Assembly (NCBI GenBank): GCA_914767885.1
Contig: CAJZBQ010000032.1
Location: forward strand, 558,001-622,000
Direction of reading: 5' to 3'
Origin: Blepharisma stoltei
Lineage: Eukaryota > Ciliophora > Heterotrichea > Heterotrichida > Blepharismidae
Length of the DNA: 64,000 nucleotides
The notes under the pieces are model-generated. The model was given only the letters and a program-made list of their open reading frames with translations. It made no database searches and was not told the DNA's origin. A program made the translations under genes and the position numbers. Shown here piece after piece: positions 9,692 through 20,285 of the stretch. Position 1 is the first letter of the stretch, and each line of letters begins with the position of its first letter.

Positions 9692-12600
9692 TTACATAAC
9701 AATTTTTTGAGCTAAAAAATACGAAACTGTGTCAGCAACCACTCCATCTTTAGATTCAAGTGCTGAAATAACTTCTTTTTCAGTCAGATTCTTTTTGCTT
9801 ATTTTTTGGCACAATTTTACTAATTTTAAAAATTGATTATCTATGTCGTAATCATTTGAGAGAAGTCTAAGTGGTCTCAAGTCATGAACTGTTCGAGTTT
9901 GATTATTAAATGTAACAAGAAAATCTTCCTTTTTGGGAAACATATCATGAAAATCATATTGCTCATTTGCCTTCTGAATTTTGCAAGACTGATTTATTTC
10001 TTTTATCTTAGGTGAATTCTTGCGCAAGATTGAAGCTGGAAGGTGAATATTTGGTTTTTCAATTGTTTTACTCTCTAAATCTGATAGAATTTCTTTATTA
10101 ATGCTGTTGCTTTGATTAATTTCAACATAATTGTTTAACTGCTCTTCTTCTGCAACTACGCTCTGCAGCGGTGGGCGAAAATGAAAATCCTTTTTCTCAG
10201 TTATTGGGTTTTCAATATTTTCATTTGGATGAATATTCTCTTTTTCTATAGATTTCTGCGAGATAATTTTGGATTTTCCTCGTGCCTGCATTTCTTGATT
10301 TGAACTGTTACACAAAATAGTTTGGCTAAACTTTTTTGAGATTGGAGTGACTGAAATACTTTCTAGTTCATCATATGCTCTTGCTTTTAAGTCTAAATTA
10401 TTGCTTGGAATCTTGTTTTGGCTTTGCCGACTCCTTTCGGATTCTTTATGATCAATGCCTTTAGTATTTTGGACGCGTATTTCTTTTATTATAGCTTTAG
10501 TTTGAGACTTTTTAGATCGTTCTTTTTCACAACTATCGATTTCTCTTATTTTTTTCATACCTTCAATTGATGTTTCTCTTTTCCTTTTGAATTGATTTTC
10601 AAAGCATTTCGCTAAACTTGGAGTTCTATTCTCATTTTCACTGAGAAAATTTTGCTCACTTTTTAAGCTCTCTAAAACAAATTGAGACTGCGATTTCTTA
10701 CTCCTCCCTCTGTGAGAGCAAAACCAATGGAAAAATCACTATTTTTTGCCAAAAAGCCTCCTTAAAACATACAAAAAATTTTGATATATAAGTGATAATT
10801 AATATAATAAAATCTCTAGCTGATTCTATTTAATGTTATACAGCTTGCATTTAAACATAAATTTTTTACAAATTATATTAATATTTCCTTTCTAATTATT
10901 TCGAATTGGGATTCTTTAAAAGTTTTTCGAATTTTAATATTAAATTTATATACAAATTTTTTAAAAAAAAAAAACCCTCCATGGAGCGAACAAAAATTTT
11001 TTGTTCTCTCACAGGGAGAAGTTAGGAGTTTCAGCTTCATCTGGCTTGATAATCTCATATTTAATTTTTAAGTTTTTACTTGATATTCTTTCTGCTTCTT
11101 CTTTGTTTATTCCTGTCATTATCCTTGTTCAATGGTATCTCAAACTTTCATCACTATGATTTATACCTTTATCTGCAAGTCCTGCCCAAAAAATTCTATT
11201 ATTTGGGTTTCCAACTGTTGTCTTTACATATTCAATCATTTTTTCTTCATCTTCTCTTGTAACGAAGAATTATTAAAATGGCGTGATCTGACGTGGACTC
11301 CTGGTGACCTGTGAGTTGATCCAGGCCCAGGAAAGGCGAGCCACATGGCGATAGTTCTCCGGGGTGGTTTTTTGACTTGGGGCTGACCCTTGTCCTTTTT
11401 TCCTTACCTACGAGTTAACCCTACTGGCACAAAGTCCCGATACCACTCCATGAGAGCATTATCGAACCTGTGACACGGTTCTGACAGGTCATGGAGAAGG
11501 CAGAAAGCGATTCCCCTATACTCTGAGCCCTGTCAGAGGTTAAAGGAGTTTTCTGCTGAGATTCGGAGACCCTGACCGGATGGGGTGGCTTCCCCGAAGA
11601 CCTTCGACGTCACCATTTTTTTTGGTGACGTCAGAAAGGGAAAAAGGTGGTGTGAGGATAGCGCTTAGCGTCGCTGCGAAGCTATCCGTGAGACGGCGAG
11701 GGGCTGAAATAATCCCTTAAGACCCGCTATAACATATTTCTAATCTAATCTAATCTCTTGTAACGATGACCCCCCTCAATCTTCATGTCTATTGCAACAA
11801 AAATTTTTCGAAAAAATTTTCATGCCTACTGCAACACACAAACATTTTTTATAAAAAAGAATTAATGCATTTTTCTCTAGGTGAGTTTCTCAAAAACCCC
11901 ATAAAACAGCGCTGCTGTAGGCGTGCCAATGACCTTCTCATCGAGATTTGGACGGCTATTGTCATTGCTCACCATTTTATTAAACTTATCTAGCTAAAAA
12001 GTACAGAAAAAATTAAGATGCGCATCGAAAATTTGTTGCAAGAGGATTAGAATTATTACAGACAGGCGCTAGCCATATTGGTGACGCAGTCACCAAAGAC
12101 CTCCCGTGCAGAAGGTTCTACCGCTTTTCGATTCCAGCCCAGAGGGTCTATTCCTCTTACGAGTGCCCTTCCGGTACCTTCTGTCTCCTCCTTGCCTTGC
12201 GGCTTCAGTCTTGAGTGGGCGGCTTATGGATTTCTGCGTCCCTGCTACGGGCAATTGGAGTAGCTTGATTCCAAGGATCAGCTCCTTAGAGTCTATCGGG
12301 TGTCAAAGTGCCTTCCTTCGACAGCTACACGAAAAAGACTATTCCCCTGTGGCCTGGGCAAAAACCCCAGTTTCTCAGTAGAGGAATGCCCATGGGTCCT
12401 CGGATCAAAAGGACGTTGTTGAGCGCATCTATTTCCAACCACAGGAAAGCAGCCAAAACCTGCCCGGATATACACTTCTTGAGCCTGCGTCTGATTCTCG
12501 GCTCGGGGTCCGTCCCAGTTCGCATTAGCCATAAAGTCTAGAATGCTGCGCCAAGAGGGCAGGCTGACACGTTTCGCCATTTTAATATATATAATTTGTT

Positions 12601-13042
12601 GCAAGAGACATGAAAATTATAAATTTTTTTTATATAATTTGTTGCAAGAGACATGAAAATTATTATTTTTTTATATAAAATTTTATATTAAAAAAAATTG
12701 CATTTTTGTTGCAATAGACATGAAGATTGAGGGGGGGTCATCGTTATATTGAAGCCTTTTTTTATTTAGCCTTCGCAATTCATAGCTATCAACATCCAGC
12801 AACTTTCGTTCCCTAATTGAGTCATATATGAATCGAAATGAATAAACCGGGTATTTTTGATTTTGTGGAAGAACGTAATCAACGTCATGAGGTGCTAAAG
12901 CTATATATTCAGGTTTTCGCTTTGTTTTGTATAAGATTCCTCCATGGTCATATACAAGCTTTTTTAGTTTGTTAGCTTCTGGACTAGGCTTCATAAAAAA
13001 TATAAGTCTCTTTTCGTGGAGTTTAAAGATCTTTTTCCCCAT
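9692..13042 (-). CDS. TERF2IP: Shelterin-type RAP1 (BRCT-Myb-RCT), broken by germline insertions
   Basis: Telomere-protein homologue of 513 residues after removal of insertions at 11260-12744 and 10699-11022. The N-terminus (13042-12747) is a RAP1-style BRCT: LIFFMKPSPEANKLKKLV, GGILYK, FIYDSIRERKLLDVDSYEL, matching the human RAP1 pattern of RPSP, GGG and a late ...RLELEAYRL. Next is a RAP1-type Myb: YTREDEEKMIEYVK ... IFWAGLADKG ... DESLRYHW(TGA)TRIM. A basic, Ser-rich linker follows, then an RCT-like C-terminus (LVKLCQKISKKNLTEKEVIS, DGVVADTVSYFL). In other eukaryotes RAP1 is recruited by TRF2/Taz1 through the RCT. Domain order and motif matches make this a confident call; the telomeric role here is inferred. 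Confidence 0.87.
10699..11022. mobile_element. MITE-like IES (family A, 324 bp) in RAP1
   Basis: TA at 10699-10700 and 11023-11024. The inverted termini are CTCCTCCCTCTGTGAGAGCA and TGTTCTCTCACAGGGAGAAG. The left side repeats the subterminal block aaaaatcactattttttgcc found in other family A copies. Excision joins DEAETP-KKSQSQF in frame. Confidence 0.85.
11266..11753 (+). mobile_element. SINE-like retroposon R2, abutting a MITE in RAP1
   Basis: GC-rich body beginning attaaaatggcg and ending in a (TAATC)n tail. The target-site duplication is tctcttgtaacga (11253-11265 and 11754-11766). The duplicated target spans the RAP1 exon, the TA and the first four bases (acga) of the family D MITE, so R2 landed on the exon-MITE junction after the MITE was in place. 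Confidence 0.85.
11763..12744. mobile_element. MITE-like IES (family D, 982 bp) in RAP1, carrying a nested retroposon
   Basis: Long terminal inverted repeats: ACGATGACCCCCCTCAATCT (left) against GATTGAGGGGGGGTCATCGT (right), extending inward through atgtctattgcaac. It is flanked by TA at 11761-11762 and 12745-12746. With the outer R2 copy removed as well, the exons join as RLQY-TREDEEKM. Subterminal copies of ttgttgcaagagacatgaaa occur near the right end. Confidence 0.85.
12045..12592 (-). mobile_element. SINE-like retroposon R3 nested in the family D MITE
   Basis: Flanked by the 15-bp duplication aatttgttgcaagag (12030-12044 and 12593-12607). The body is GC-rich and on the minus strand starts near AAAATGGCGAAACG. 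Its target is one of the MITE's subterminal repeats, showing insertion into an existing MITE. Confidence 0.8.
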
Positions 13043-13623
13043 TTTTAAAATTCTAATTTGGCAATAGAAAGAAATGGATTCTGATTTAAGCAACTAAGAT
13101 TGTTTGAAAATCACAAAAAATATAATTAATTACACTTTGCTTGAAATTTAAAAACCTAACGGAACTGCATGATAAAATAAAAGATAGAGGCCATAAAATA
13201 CAATATTATTGAGTTAATTTTTGATATTAATCATCTTTCTTATCATCAATGGTAATCCTTGCCCGCAAGCATTGATTTTAATTATATAAAAATAATCAAG
13301 CAATGACTGCTAAAAGTATAAAGTATAAAAATAGTTATCGTTGCTAATCTGGTAAAACAAACTCTTCTTGTCAAATGATTGTGTGCTTTGATAGTGTACA
13401 ATACCCGGGGAAATTTATTTAGTAAATTTTTGATAGTGAGACATTTGATCAAAATAAACCGTTAAATTTTGGCACGTTTTAAAAATTTTCGACTAAATTT
13501 TCTTTGATGAAATGCACACTGTCGAAAGCGCGCGATCATTGCACCAAAAACAAATATATCTTCGCCAGATTTTTTAACGATTTTAACAGAAGTCTTTAAT
13601 TAAAAATATGGATAATAATAAAT
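13043..13623. other. AT-rich divergent intergenic region
   Basis: 581 bp between the starts of RAP1 (minus) and the START-domain gene (plus). I see no ORF, RNA gene or terminal repeats. Probably promoter sequence. Confidence 0.5.
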
Positions 13624-14223
13624 ATGGATCTTGACTGGTCAGGAAGAGCTCACACAATATTAGAACAAACTTTAAATGAAATAAAGACCAGACTTGCCTC
13701 AGCAAGCTGGAACCATATAGAAGAAACCAATACTATAGCAGTCTACAACACAAACATAGGAAATAGCTTCTTAGCCAAGGCAACAGGAACTATCAACACG
13801 TCTCCAGACAACCTTGTGAGGTTTTTCTCAGACTCAAATAATATCAGACAGTGGGTGGATAATCTAAAAAATGCAATTCAACTACAGCAGTCAGGAGATG
13901 TGAAACTAATCAAATATCAAATCCAAAATAAATGGCCTGTTGATGACCGTGAATTTCTTTATGTCACCAAATCATTTACCGAAGGAAACTTGACATACTT
14001 AATCGAAAGAAGCGTTGATCTGCCAAATATCCCGACTGATGCCAAACATGTGAGAGGAGATTATATGGCTGGGTACATTTTTGAACCTCAAGGAGGGAAT
14101 CTAACAAAAACAACTCTTGTATTAAATTATGATCCCAGTGGAAATGTTCCTACAGCAATCAAGACAAGCATTTTGAATAAGCAAGCAAGTCGCCTTAAAG
14201 CTGCAAAAGTTAATTTCGGATAA
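13624..14223 (+). CDS. START-domain lipid-transfer-like protein
   Basis: An intron-less 199-residue protein formed by a single START (StAR-related lipid transfer) domain. Supporting motifs are the early amphipathic helix, IRQWVDNLKNAIQL, the strand-rich centre with DDREFLYVT (the D-R-[DE]-F/L-x3 motif typical of START), and the C-terminal helix ending KTSILNKQASRLKA. It lacks transmembrane or PH segments, so it is probably cytosolic and may carry a sterol, phospholipid or ceramide; the ligand cannot be told from sequence. Confidence 0.8.
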   Translation: MDLDWSGRAHTILEQTLNEIKTRLASASWNHIEETNTIAVYNTNIGNSFLAKATGTINTSPDNLVRFFSDSNNIRQWVDNLKNAIQLQQSGDVKLIKYQIQNKWPVDDREFLYVTKSFTEGNLTYLIERSVDLPNIPTDAKHVRGDYMAGYIFEPQGGNLTKTTLVLNYDPSGNVPTAIKTSILNKQASRLKAAKVNFG

Positions 14224-14277
14224 CTATTTGTTAAAAATGAGGATTTATAAAAAAACTATTTTTTATCGATATAATTT

Positions 14278-17200
14278 TTAATTTTTTTTTTGAGGTTTCG
14301 TCATCTTCTTCTTGTTCAATTGATGGCTTGCTATGGTTGCTTTATCTGATTGTAGAGATTTTCCTGGAGCTGGATTATGCTGTTCAGCAAGCATAACTTG
14401 ATAAGAAGGAATGATATCTTCATTCATCTCATTTATCTGAGCCATTTGCTCCATATTTCTTTGATTTGAAAACATATATTGGTTCCAATTATTGATATTT
14501 TGCACTGCTTGACCATATTCTCCTTGTCGTGCCAAGCTTGCCGATTGTAATTTGCAATTTCTAGCCAGGACTTCAAAGTTAGCGTTTTGCATAATTTCTT
14601 CTTGATCATCACTCACTTCAAAAATTTGGGTATCAACAAGCACACATTTCATGCCATTCATTTTCCTATGTTCAATAGTAACTTGGAATGGGACTTTTTC
14701 TAGATTTTCTGTGTTGTTGACATTATATTCAAAGGTAAACATGGTATCTTCAGTAACGTTTCCAAATTTTTTGATTAGTCTGGTCCCGCCTGGCTGAATA
14801 AGGGCTGGATCTTGGTTTTTGAATGACAAAGCTTTGTGGAGATTCACAGTTACTACCACGTTTGTCGCCAAGATCTGCTGAGCCAAAATATTTGCGAAAT
14901 CGGCAGAGACGTCTTCAGGGTCAACTTTAGTAAGCTCTCCCCCTGTTTCTTCTACAACTTCAGCCAAACTTGCTAGTCTACAGTCTTCACTGGCTATAGA
15001 GATAACAGAAACACTTACACCTTTTTCCTTTAAAAGAGATAAAATGATGGTGTTGACGGAATTAGACTCCGAGGTGCTGTCCTTATGATGAAGCTGAAAG
15101 CAGGGTGTCTGTCCCTTTTAAGTACGCTTCTAGACTTGTGGATGACTTGATGAAGAGGAAAGTTTTGTTTCTCTCCCAAAGGCTTTCCTGTCCCCGCCAA
15201 ATGGGCTAGGCAGGTTTTGCCTGCCATATGGTCCTTACTTGTCGGGATAAGCAGGCACTCTTCGGATGGTGGCTCTGTCCAAGGGAAATTCAAGATTTTG
15301 GCCTTCCATTTCTTTATTTGAACTTTAAGGCCTATGGAGGCTACTCTTTTTGAGCAGAGATGAATGGGTTGCCTCTTATGGTCAGATTAACCGTTTAATT
15401 TTAAAATTTTTCCTTTGCAATTGTAGAAACTCTATTGTAATAAGAATTTGCTTGTGACAAATCTTGCAAATTTTCAAAAGACCCAATCCCTACATTAGCA
15501 ATTCCATCTGTGCATATTATAACTTTGGACCCTGGCCCACCTTGTGAAGCAAGTCCTACAGAAACCAAAAGTGCAGGGCCTAGAGCAGTGGCTCCACCTT
15601 CCTCCAAGCCTAAAACTTTGCCACTCAGCTGTTCTTTTGTTTCATTGATCGTATGTCCCAAATATTCATTATGTTTGCGTTCAACCAAATTTAGTAGCCC
15701 ATCAAAATTATTAAGCCTATCTCCCGTAATAGCAACAGTTTGGCTTCCATCTCCAATAATAGTAACTTCATTATTAAATGTGACAACTCCGACATGCCGA
15801 TTAGGAGTTCCTCTTTGCATTTCAGTGAGCTGAGAATCAATAGCAGCTTGTAAACATTCAAGCCTTGACACATAAGTAATGTTTCTTTGTTCACTAGGCA
15901 TATATTGAGGGCCTTCAATGTCCATTCTAAATTGATTTTGCAAGTCTTTAAGCTTGTTAGTTTTCAGTAAAATATTACCTGAAACTGGCTGCGTCACACA
16001 CATGGAGCCAGAAATATCAATACAAAATATGATAGTGGAATTGTCGTCTGGGCCTTGCAGTTGAGCTGCCACTTGTTGTGATGACTCGACAAGGTAGTTA
16101 AGTTTGCTTTGGGTAGGAATTTCTTCAGGCTCTAAATGGACTATATTATCGAAATTGCAAAATTCGCAGGTCCATTTTTGTTCTTCTTTGTCAGGAATTG
16201 GTGTCAATTTGCTGAAAAAATTAAATACTGCGTGGCATCCTTCACAGAACACAGGGTCACCAGTTGCAAAAGCATTTTGTTTAGCAAGTTCGTCCATACA
16301 AATTTCAGTAACATTTGCATCAAGATCTGGAGGTTGTTGAGGAATTCCTGGAAATGGTGGAAATCGAGGAGGAGCGCTAAACATTGGCTGTGGTATCATT
16401 GGAGGCATCACCTGAGGTATCCTTGGTAATTGGATAAATGCTGGAGGAGGAGGGGGTATAATATTTTGAATTGGAATTGGTTTTTTGAACTTCCATAATA
16501 ATAAAATGGCTACCTAGAGAATAAATTCTCTTCAAGAAGTATCCCTCCTCCGCAATATTTATTCTTATAGGGTTCAGCTTTCTACGCAGGCATTTATACA
16601 CAATGCCAATATGAAATTACCGTACAGGTTAATTCGTCGGCCCAAGAGAAAGGAGATATATGAATTTTACTACCTAAATTACTTGAGGAGGGCTACTCTT
16701 AGGCGGAATAAGCGCTGGAGCAAGGTTCAGGTGGGTTCAAATGTTACCTGTGAAGACTTTCGACCTCTTTTGGGGGCTCGTGGAATACTTATAGGACAAA
16801 TTGGCTGCTTTATCACCACTTGGCAGTTAAAGCGTGGGATCAGTCAATATATCCTGCTGAAGAAAGAGCAATATGCTAAAATCTAACCTAAAAATAAGGA
16901 TTTTGATCTTTCTGAGGAAGCGGTAGTGGAGGAGGCATAGGAATTATTTTAGGTGGATTAAAAGGGTTAATTTTGACTGGTGCTGGTTTCACTTCTCCAA
17001 TTTTAACTTCTTCACTAGGACTGCTTTTGACTAATTTAACTTTTTTCCCTTTTAAGCTTGCATTGAAACCGAACCCAGGGCTTAATGATTCTGGCTGCAA
17101 AGCTCCTACATTTGCAGGCTGAGCAGGAACCTCTTTAGGCTTGCTGAATGAGAATAGCATATCATCAGAAACATTTGATTGAGGCGCATTCATCATATGA

Positions 17201-17538
17201 GGCATAGGAGGCGGAGGAGGCGGAGGCAAATTCATTAGACGCTGAGGTGAGGGAGATCCAAAAGAAGGTGCATAGTTAGGTTGATTGGCAGCTTGGCTAG
17301 GCTGAAAAAATGCTGGTGCCTTCTTTTGGGGAGCAGAAAAAGGAACATTGTTAAATTGAGGAGGTTGCATTGGATACGCATTCCCATATGGAACATTATA
17401 CATTTGCTGGCTCTGCTGAGGCACGTTCATAAGGTATTGCTGATTTATTTGATGTTGGGCCTCAAATGGCTGAGCTGGAGCACTTTCCTGGGGCTGTGGT
17501 TTCTTTTTGGCAAAAACTTTATGGGCAGCAGATCTCAT
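14278..17538 (-). CDS. von Willebrand A-domain protein with Pro-rich N-terminus and zinc finger
   Basis: 812 residues after removing two retroposons (15022-15406 and 16463-16899). Residues 1-~270 are rich in Pro, Gln and Asn (LPPPPPPPMP). A C2C2 zinc finger follows (FCEGCHAVFNFF...WTCEFCNFDN), then a vWA domain with an intact MIDAS DISGS and later CTDG. The layout (Pro-rich, zinc finger, vWA trunk) recalls Sec23/Sec24, but I see no gelsolin repeat or cargo-binding part, so it is not called a COPII subunit. The C-terminus ends KKMTKPQKKN. The two restored joins are QKDQN-IIPPPPP and TIAKEK-GVSVSV. Confidence 0.75.
15032..15406 (+). mobile_element. SINE-like retroposon R4 (375 bp) inside the vWA exon
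   Basis: Flanked by tttttccttt (15022-15031 and 15407-15416). The body resembles R10 at 44.9 kb (shared gatgaagctgaaa, tgggctaggcaggttttgcc, cttgtcgggat). Removal with one repeat restores TIAKEKGVSVSVIS. Confidence 0.8.
16470..16899 (+). mobile_element. SINE-like retroposon R5 (~430 bp) inside the vWA exon
   Basis: Flanked by the 7-bp repeat attttga (16463-16469 and 16900-16906). Begins after ataataaaatggc like other copies but has a distinct body, with a B-box-like ggttcaaatg near 16735. A 91-codon ORF (16611-16886) lies inside it; I see no homology and treat it as chance. Removal restores PQKDQN-IIPPPPPAF. Confidence 0.7.
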
Positions 17539-17709
17539 CAGTAATATTTATGATTTTTCTTATGAATGGCTTATTAAATCATAATAATCTTTTGCTAAAA
17601 ATTTATGTCACTATTTATTTTAAAACCTATATTACATTTTCATTCTATAATTCAATAAAATAATCTAATAGATTTTCTAAATAATCAGCACTATTAATTA
17701 CTTTATAAA

Positions 17710-19896
17710 ATGCTAGGCAGATTTGCACAATTAAAATATGGCGTCTTCGTCTGGGCATGGCCTCCGGCCACGCAGCCTCGGGCCACGCAGCCTCGACTCA
17801 TATTTTAATTATATCCGGCAAGGTTTTGCCATTTCAGAGATGGACGGCAATGCTAGGTAAGCAATTCTGGTGGAGTACAGAGCCTAGCCCTAGTCTATTC
17901 TCAGAGATGGTTTTTTCCTCGTGGGGAAGGAAAGCACGGCAGTTGGAAAGGGGAAGCCCAGCAGAGTCCACACGACCCATCGGGCAACTCCCTAGCGTGA
18001 AACTGGGCGTTACGTCCCAGGCTACGTGTTTTTCCTTTTTGCCGAAAGCCTACCAGAAAATCCATTTTTTTGGGTTTTCGGAATGGAAACCCATGTCACA
18101 AGCAAGTAGCTCATCCATGAGCCGTCGAAGCCGGCAACACTTTGCCCCTAGGCGCACCTTGGTGAACGAAGTGGACCGGCCCAGAGGTCTGTGGGCCCGA
18201 TGCGACGAAAGGCGAGCGGAGGTCTGGGCTCTGCCAACCCCGTAGTGGACGTTAAGCGTTATAAGTAGTAAGTTAAGTTAAGCTAGGCAGATTTGCAAGA
18301 AGAGCTTATAAAGTGATGAATCGTGATGAATACAGAGAAAACATGAGGATTGCCCAGCTAGCTAGGAACGTTGACCGCCTCGAAATGCCTGATCTTCTTG
18401 CAGCCGATGGAGGTCTAATGAAAAGGGAGGAAAAGGTTTTACTCCATGCAGTCCCTGAAATTCCTATTAAGAAAGACGAAATTATTGACGACCCTTTATT
18501 TAACACCCTTTACACTTACAAGCCTGATTTAATTTATCTTCAGTTCAACCCTATGCACTACATCACCAGGCAGCGATACATTTCATATCAATTAGCGATG
18601 AAGAATAACGAAGAATACAATAGAAAAGCTGCGTATTCATTTGATAATCCGATACCTTTAAGCTGGGACGAGTGCTGTGTGAATCTTATTACGCTAGATA
18701 GCATAACTCAGAATAAAAGTTATGAAGAATTGGATTATACTAACTCCCCCCCCCCGTGAGTGAACAAAACCATTAGAAAAATCGCTATTTTTTGCCCCAA
18801 AAACCCACCCTCCGTGAGTGAACAAAAATTTTTTTAATACAAAAATTTTTATGGAAAAAAAATTTGATATATAAATGATAATTAGTATAATGAAATCTAG
18901 AGCTAATTCTGTTTAATTTTAAACGAATTGCTTTTTAAAACATAAATTTTATAAATTAAATTAATATTTGCTTTCCAATTTTTGCGAATTAGGATTTTTT
19001 TAAATTTCGAAAAAAAAATATTTTTTATAAAAATTTATATATAAATTGTTTTAAAAAAAAAAATTAAACCCCCCTCCGTGAGTGCACAAAATTTTTTTGT
19101 TCACTCACGGAGGGGGGGGAGTAAAGGCTTTGGAACATACTCATACCCGACTTTGCAAGCTTATGATATCCATAAGCAGCTAACGAATCCTTTTATTAAT
19201 GCGATAACTGAGCACATTGCTGGAAGAGAATGGAGCAAATATCATTATATCAATAATATCCTATATCTGGCACTTATGGGAAAATCTAAGGTTATCTTAG
19301 GAGACATGCCTGAGCAATTGTTACGTTTGCAGCTGGGAAATACAATCCCTCTGGCTACAGTCAGGGAAATATATCACTTTGTCGTTGAAAAATTAAATGA
19401 GCATTACAAAGAAAACCCAGGCGTCTTGATGACAATGGAAGAAATGACAATGAGCTATTTCCCACACATTTTTCAAATGCCAAGAGATCTTTATATCACT
19501 GCTATGCTTAAAGAAACCTTCCCTGCTGGAGCTTTAACAGCTGCATTTTTAGGTAACCCTCACTATATTCCAATTCAAAGATATTGGGTTGGCCCTCCAA
19601 TGGGGATTAACTATACACAAGCTACTTATGTCCCTCCAAAAATTCCAAATGAGACTGAAGAAATGCTAATTGAAAAGCAAGCTTTATTTGACATGCTGCT
19701 AGACACAAAAGTATGGGGCGCAAAATATGTGACAAATCCATTTTTGTATTTGACTGAATCCATTGAGGATATTCCTAAAAAAGATTTAACTTATTTCAAG
19801 AATTATTTCAAGCAAATCACGTCTCAGTATAATGAGGTGAGAAACCAAAAATTGAAATTCCCTGATAAGATGCTTGCAGAGGAAAAAAGTAATTAA
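17710..19896 (+). CDS. TraB-like protein with a mitochondrial-type presequence
   Basis: 411 residues after removing a retroposon and a MITE. The restored start MLGRFARRAYKVMNRDEYRE looks like a mitochondrial targeting peptide; R6 sits within the first six codons, so the gene lacks a normal 5' end without excision. TraB/PrgY-like features are the substrate-strand YKPDLIYLQFNP, the conserved KVILGDMPEQLLRLQL and a late AAFLGNPHYIPIQRYW resembling the GxxH..P....W block. Eukaryotic TraB-domain proteins sit on mitochondrial or ER membranes. The family call rests on these three motifs and is moderate. No transmembrane segment is evident at the C-terminus. Confidence 0.65.
17728..18281 (+). mobile_element. 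SINE-like retroposon R6 (554 bp) just after the TraB-like start codon
   Basis: The 16-bp duplication gctaggcagatttgca (17712-17727 and 18282-18297) includes the G of the start ATG. The GC-rich body starts near aaaatatggcg and ends in a (TTAAG)n tail. It shares cagttggaaagggga and agcccagca with R13 at 61 kb. Confidence 0.88.
18741..19121. mobile_element. MITE-like IES (family A, 381 bp) in the TraB-like gene
   Basis: TA at 18741-18742 and 19122-19123. Termini are ACTCCCCCCCCCCGTGAGTG and CACTCACGGAGGGGGGGGAG. The left end carries two direct TIR arms separated by the aaaaatcgctattttttgcc block; the right end is a TIR hairpin. Excision joins ELDYT-KGFGTY in frame. Confidence 0.9.
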
Positions 19897-19996
19897 GTTA
19901 GATTAACTTTATTGATAAAAAATGTGATTTTTGAATGGCTTAAGCTTCAATTATTTTCTTATAAAAAACCAATAAATCCTAAAATTCGTTAAAATA

Positions 19997-20236
19997 TTAA
20001 GCGCTTGCCAATTTGTCTTGAGAAAAGAGCTTGCTTAAATGCTCATTCGCTTCATAGTATTTGAAAACACACCTATCTACGCAGTTTTTCTCTCCATTGC
20101 TCAAATCAGCTGTCTTATATTCAGGAATGCATTTCTTTAAACAGTTTTTTTGCATGCTATATTGATGTTACCCCAACATAAAATCTTGATTTATTTTCGC
20201 AATCTTCTGAGGAGGTAAATTTCCAAATTGATTCAT
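19997..20236 (-). CDS. Small TIM (Tim8/9/10/13-type) intermembrane-space chaperone
   Basis: A 74-residue protein in two exons, too short for standard ORF lists. Exon 1 is MNQFGNLPPQKIAKINQDFM...; a 15-nt intron (gtaacatcaatatag on the coding strand, 20157-20171) follows; exon 2 contains the twin CX3C motifs CLKKC and CVDRC separated by 15 residues, then helix FKYYEANEHLSKLF. This is the hallmark of the small TIM chaperones that guide hydrophobic precursors across the mitochondrial intermembrane space as hexamers. Which paralogue it is cannot be told. It is divergent from the next gene, with 49 bp between starts. Confidence 0.88.
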
Positions 20237-20285
20237 GAAAACAATATAAGCAATATGGCTTTATTAAGACTTTTATAAGCCAATA

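Noticed and set aside
12078-12604. Several 60-100-codon ORFs on both strands
   Set aside because: They are GC-rich frames within retroposon R3 with no protein features.
16611-16886. 91-codon ORF inside retroposon R5
   Set aside because: No motif or homologue recognised, and it lies within an element flanked by a target duplication inside another gene.
17757-18245. 162-codon ORF on the plus strand
   Set aside because: It lies entirely in retroposon R6; composition (Ser, Arg, His) reflects the GC-rich element, and no motif is seen.
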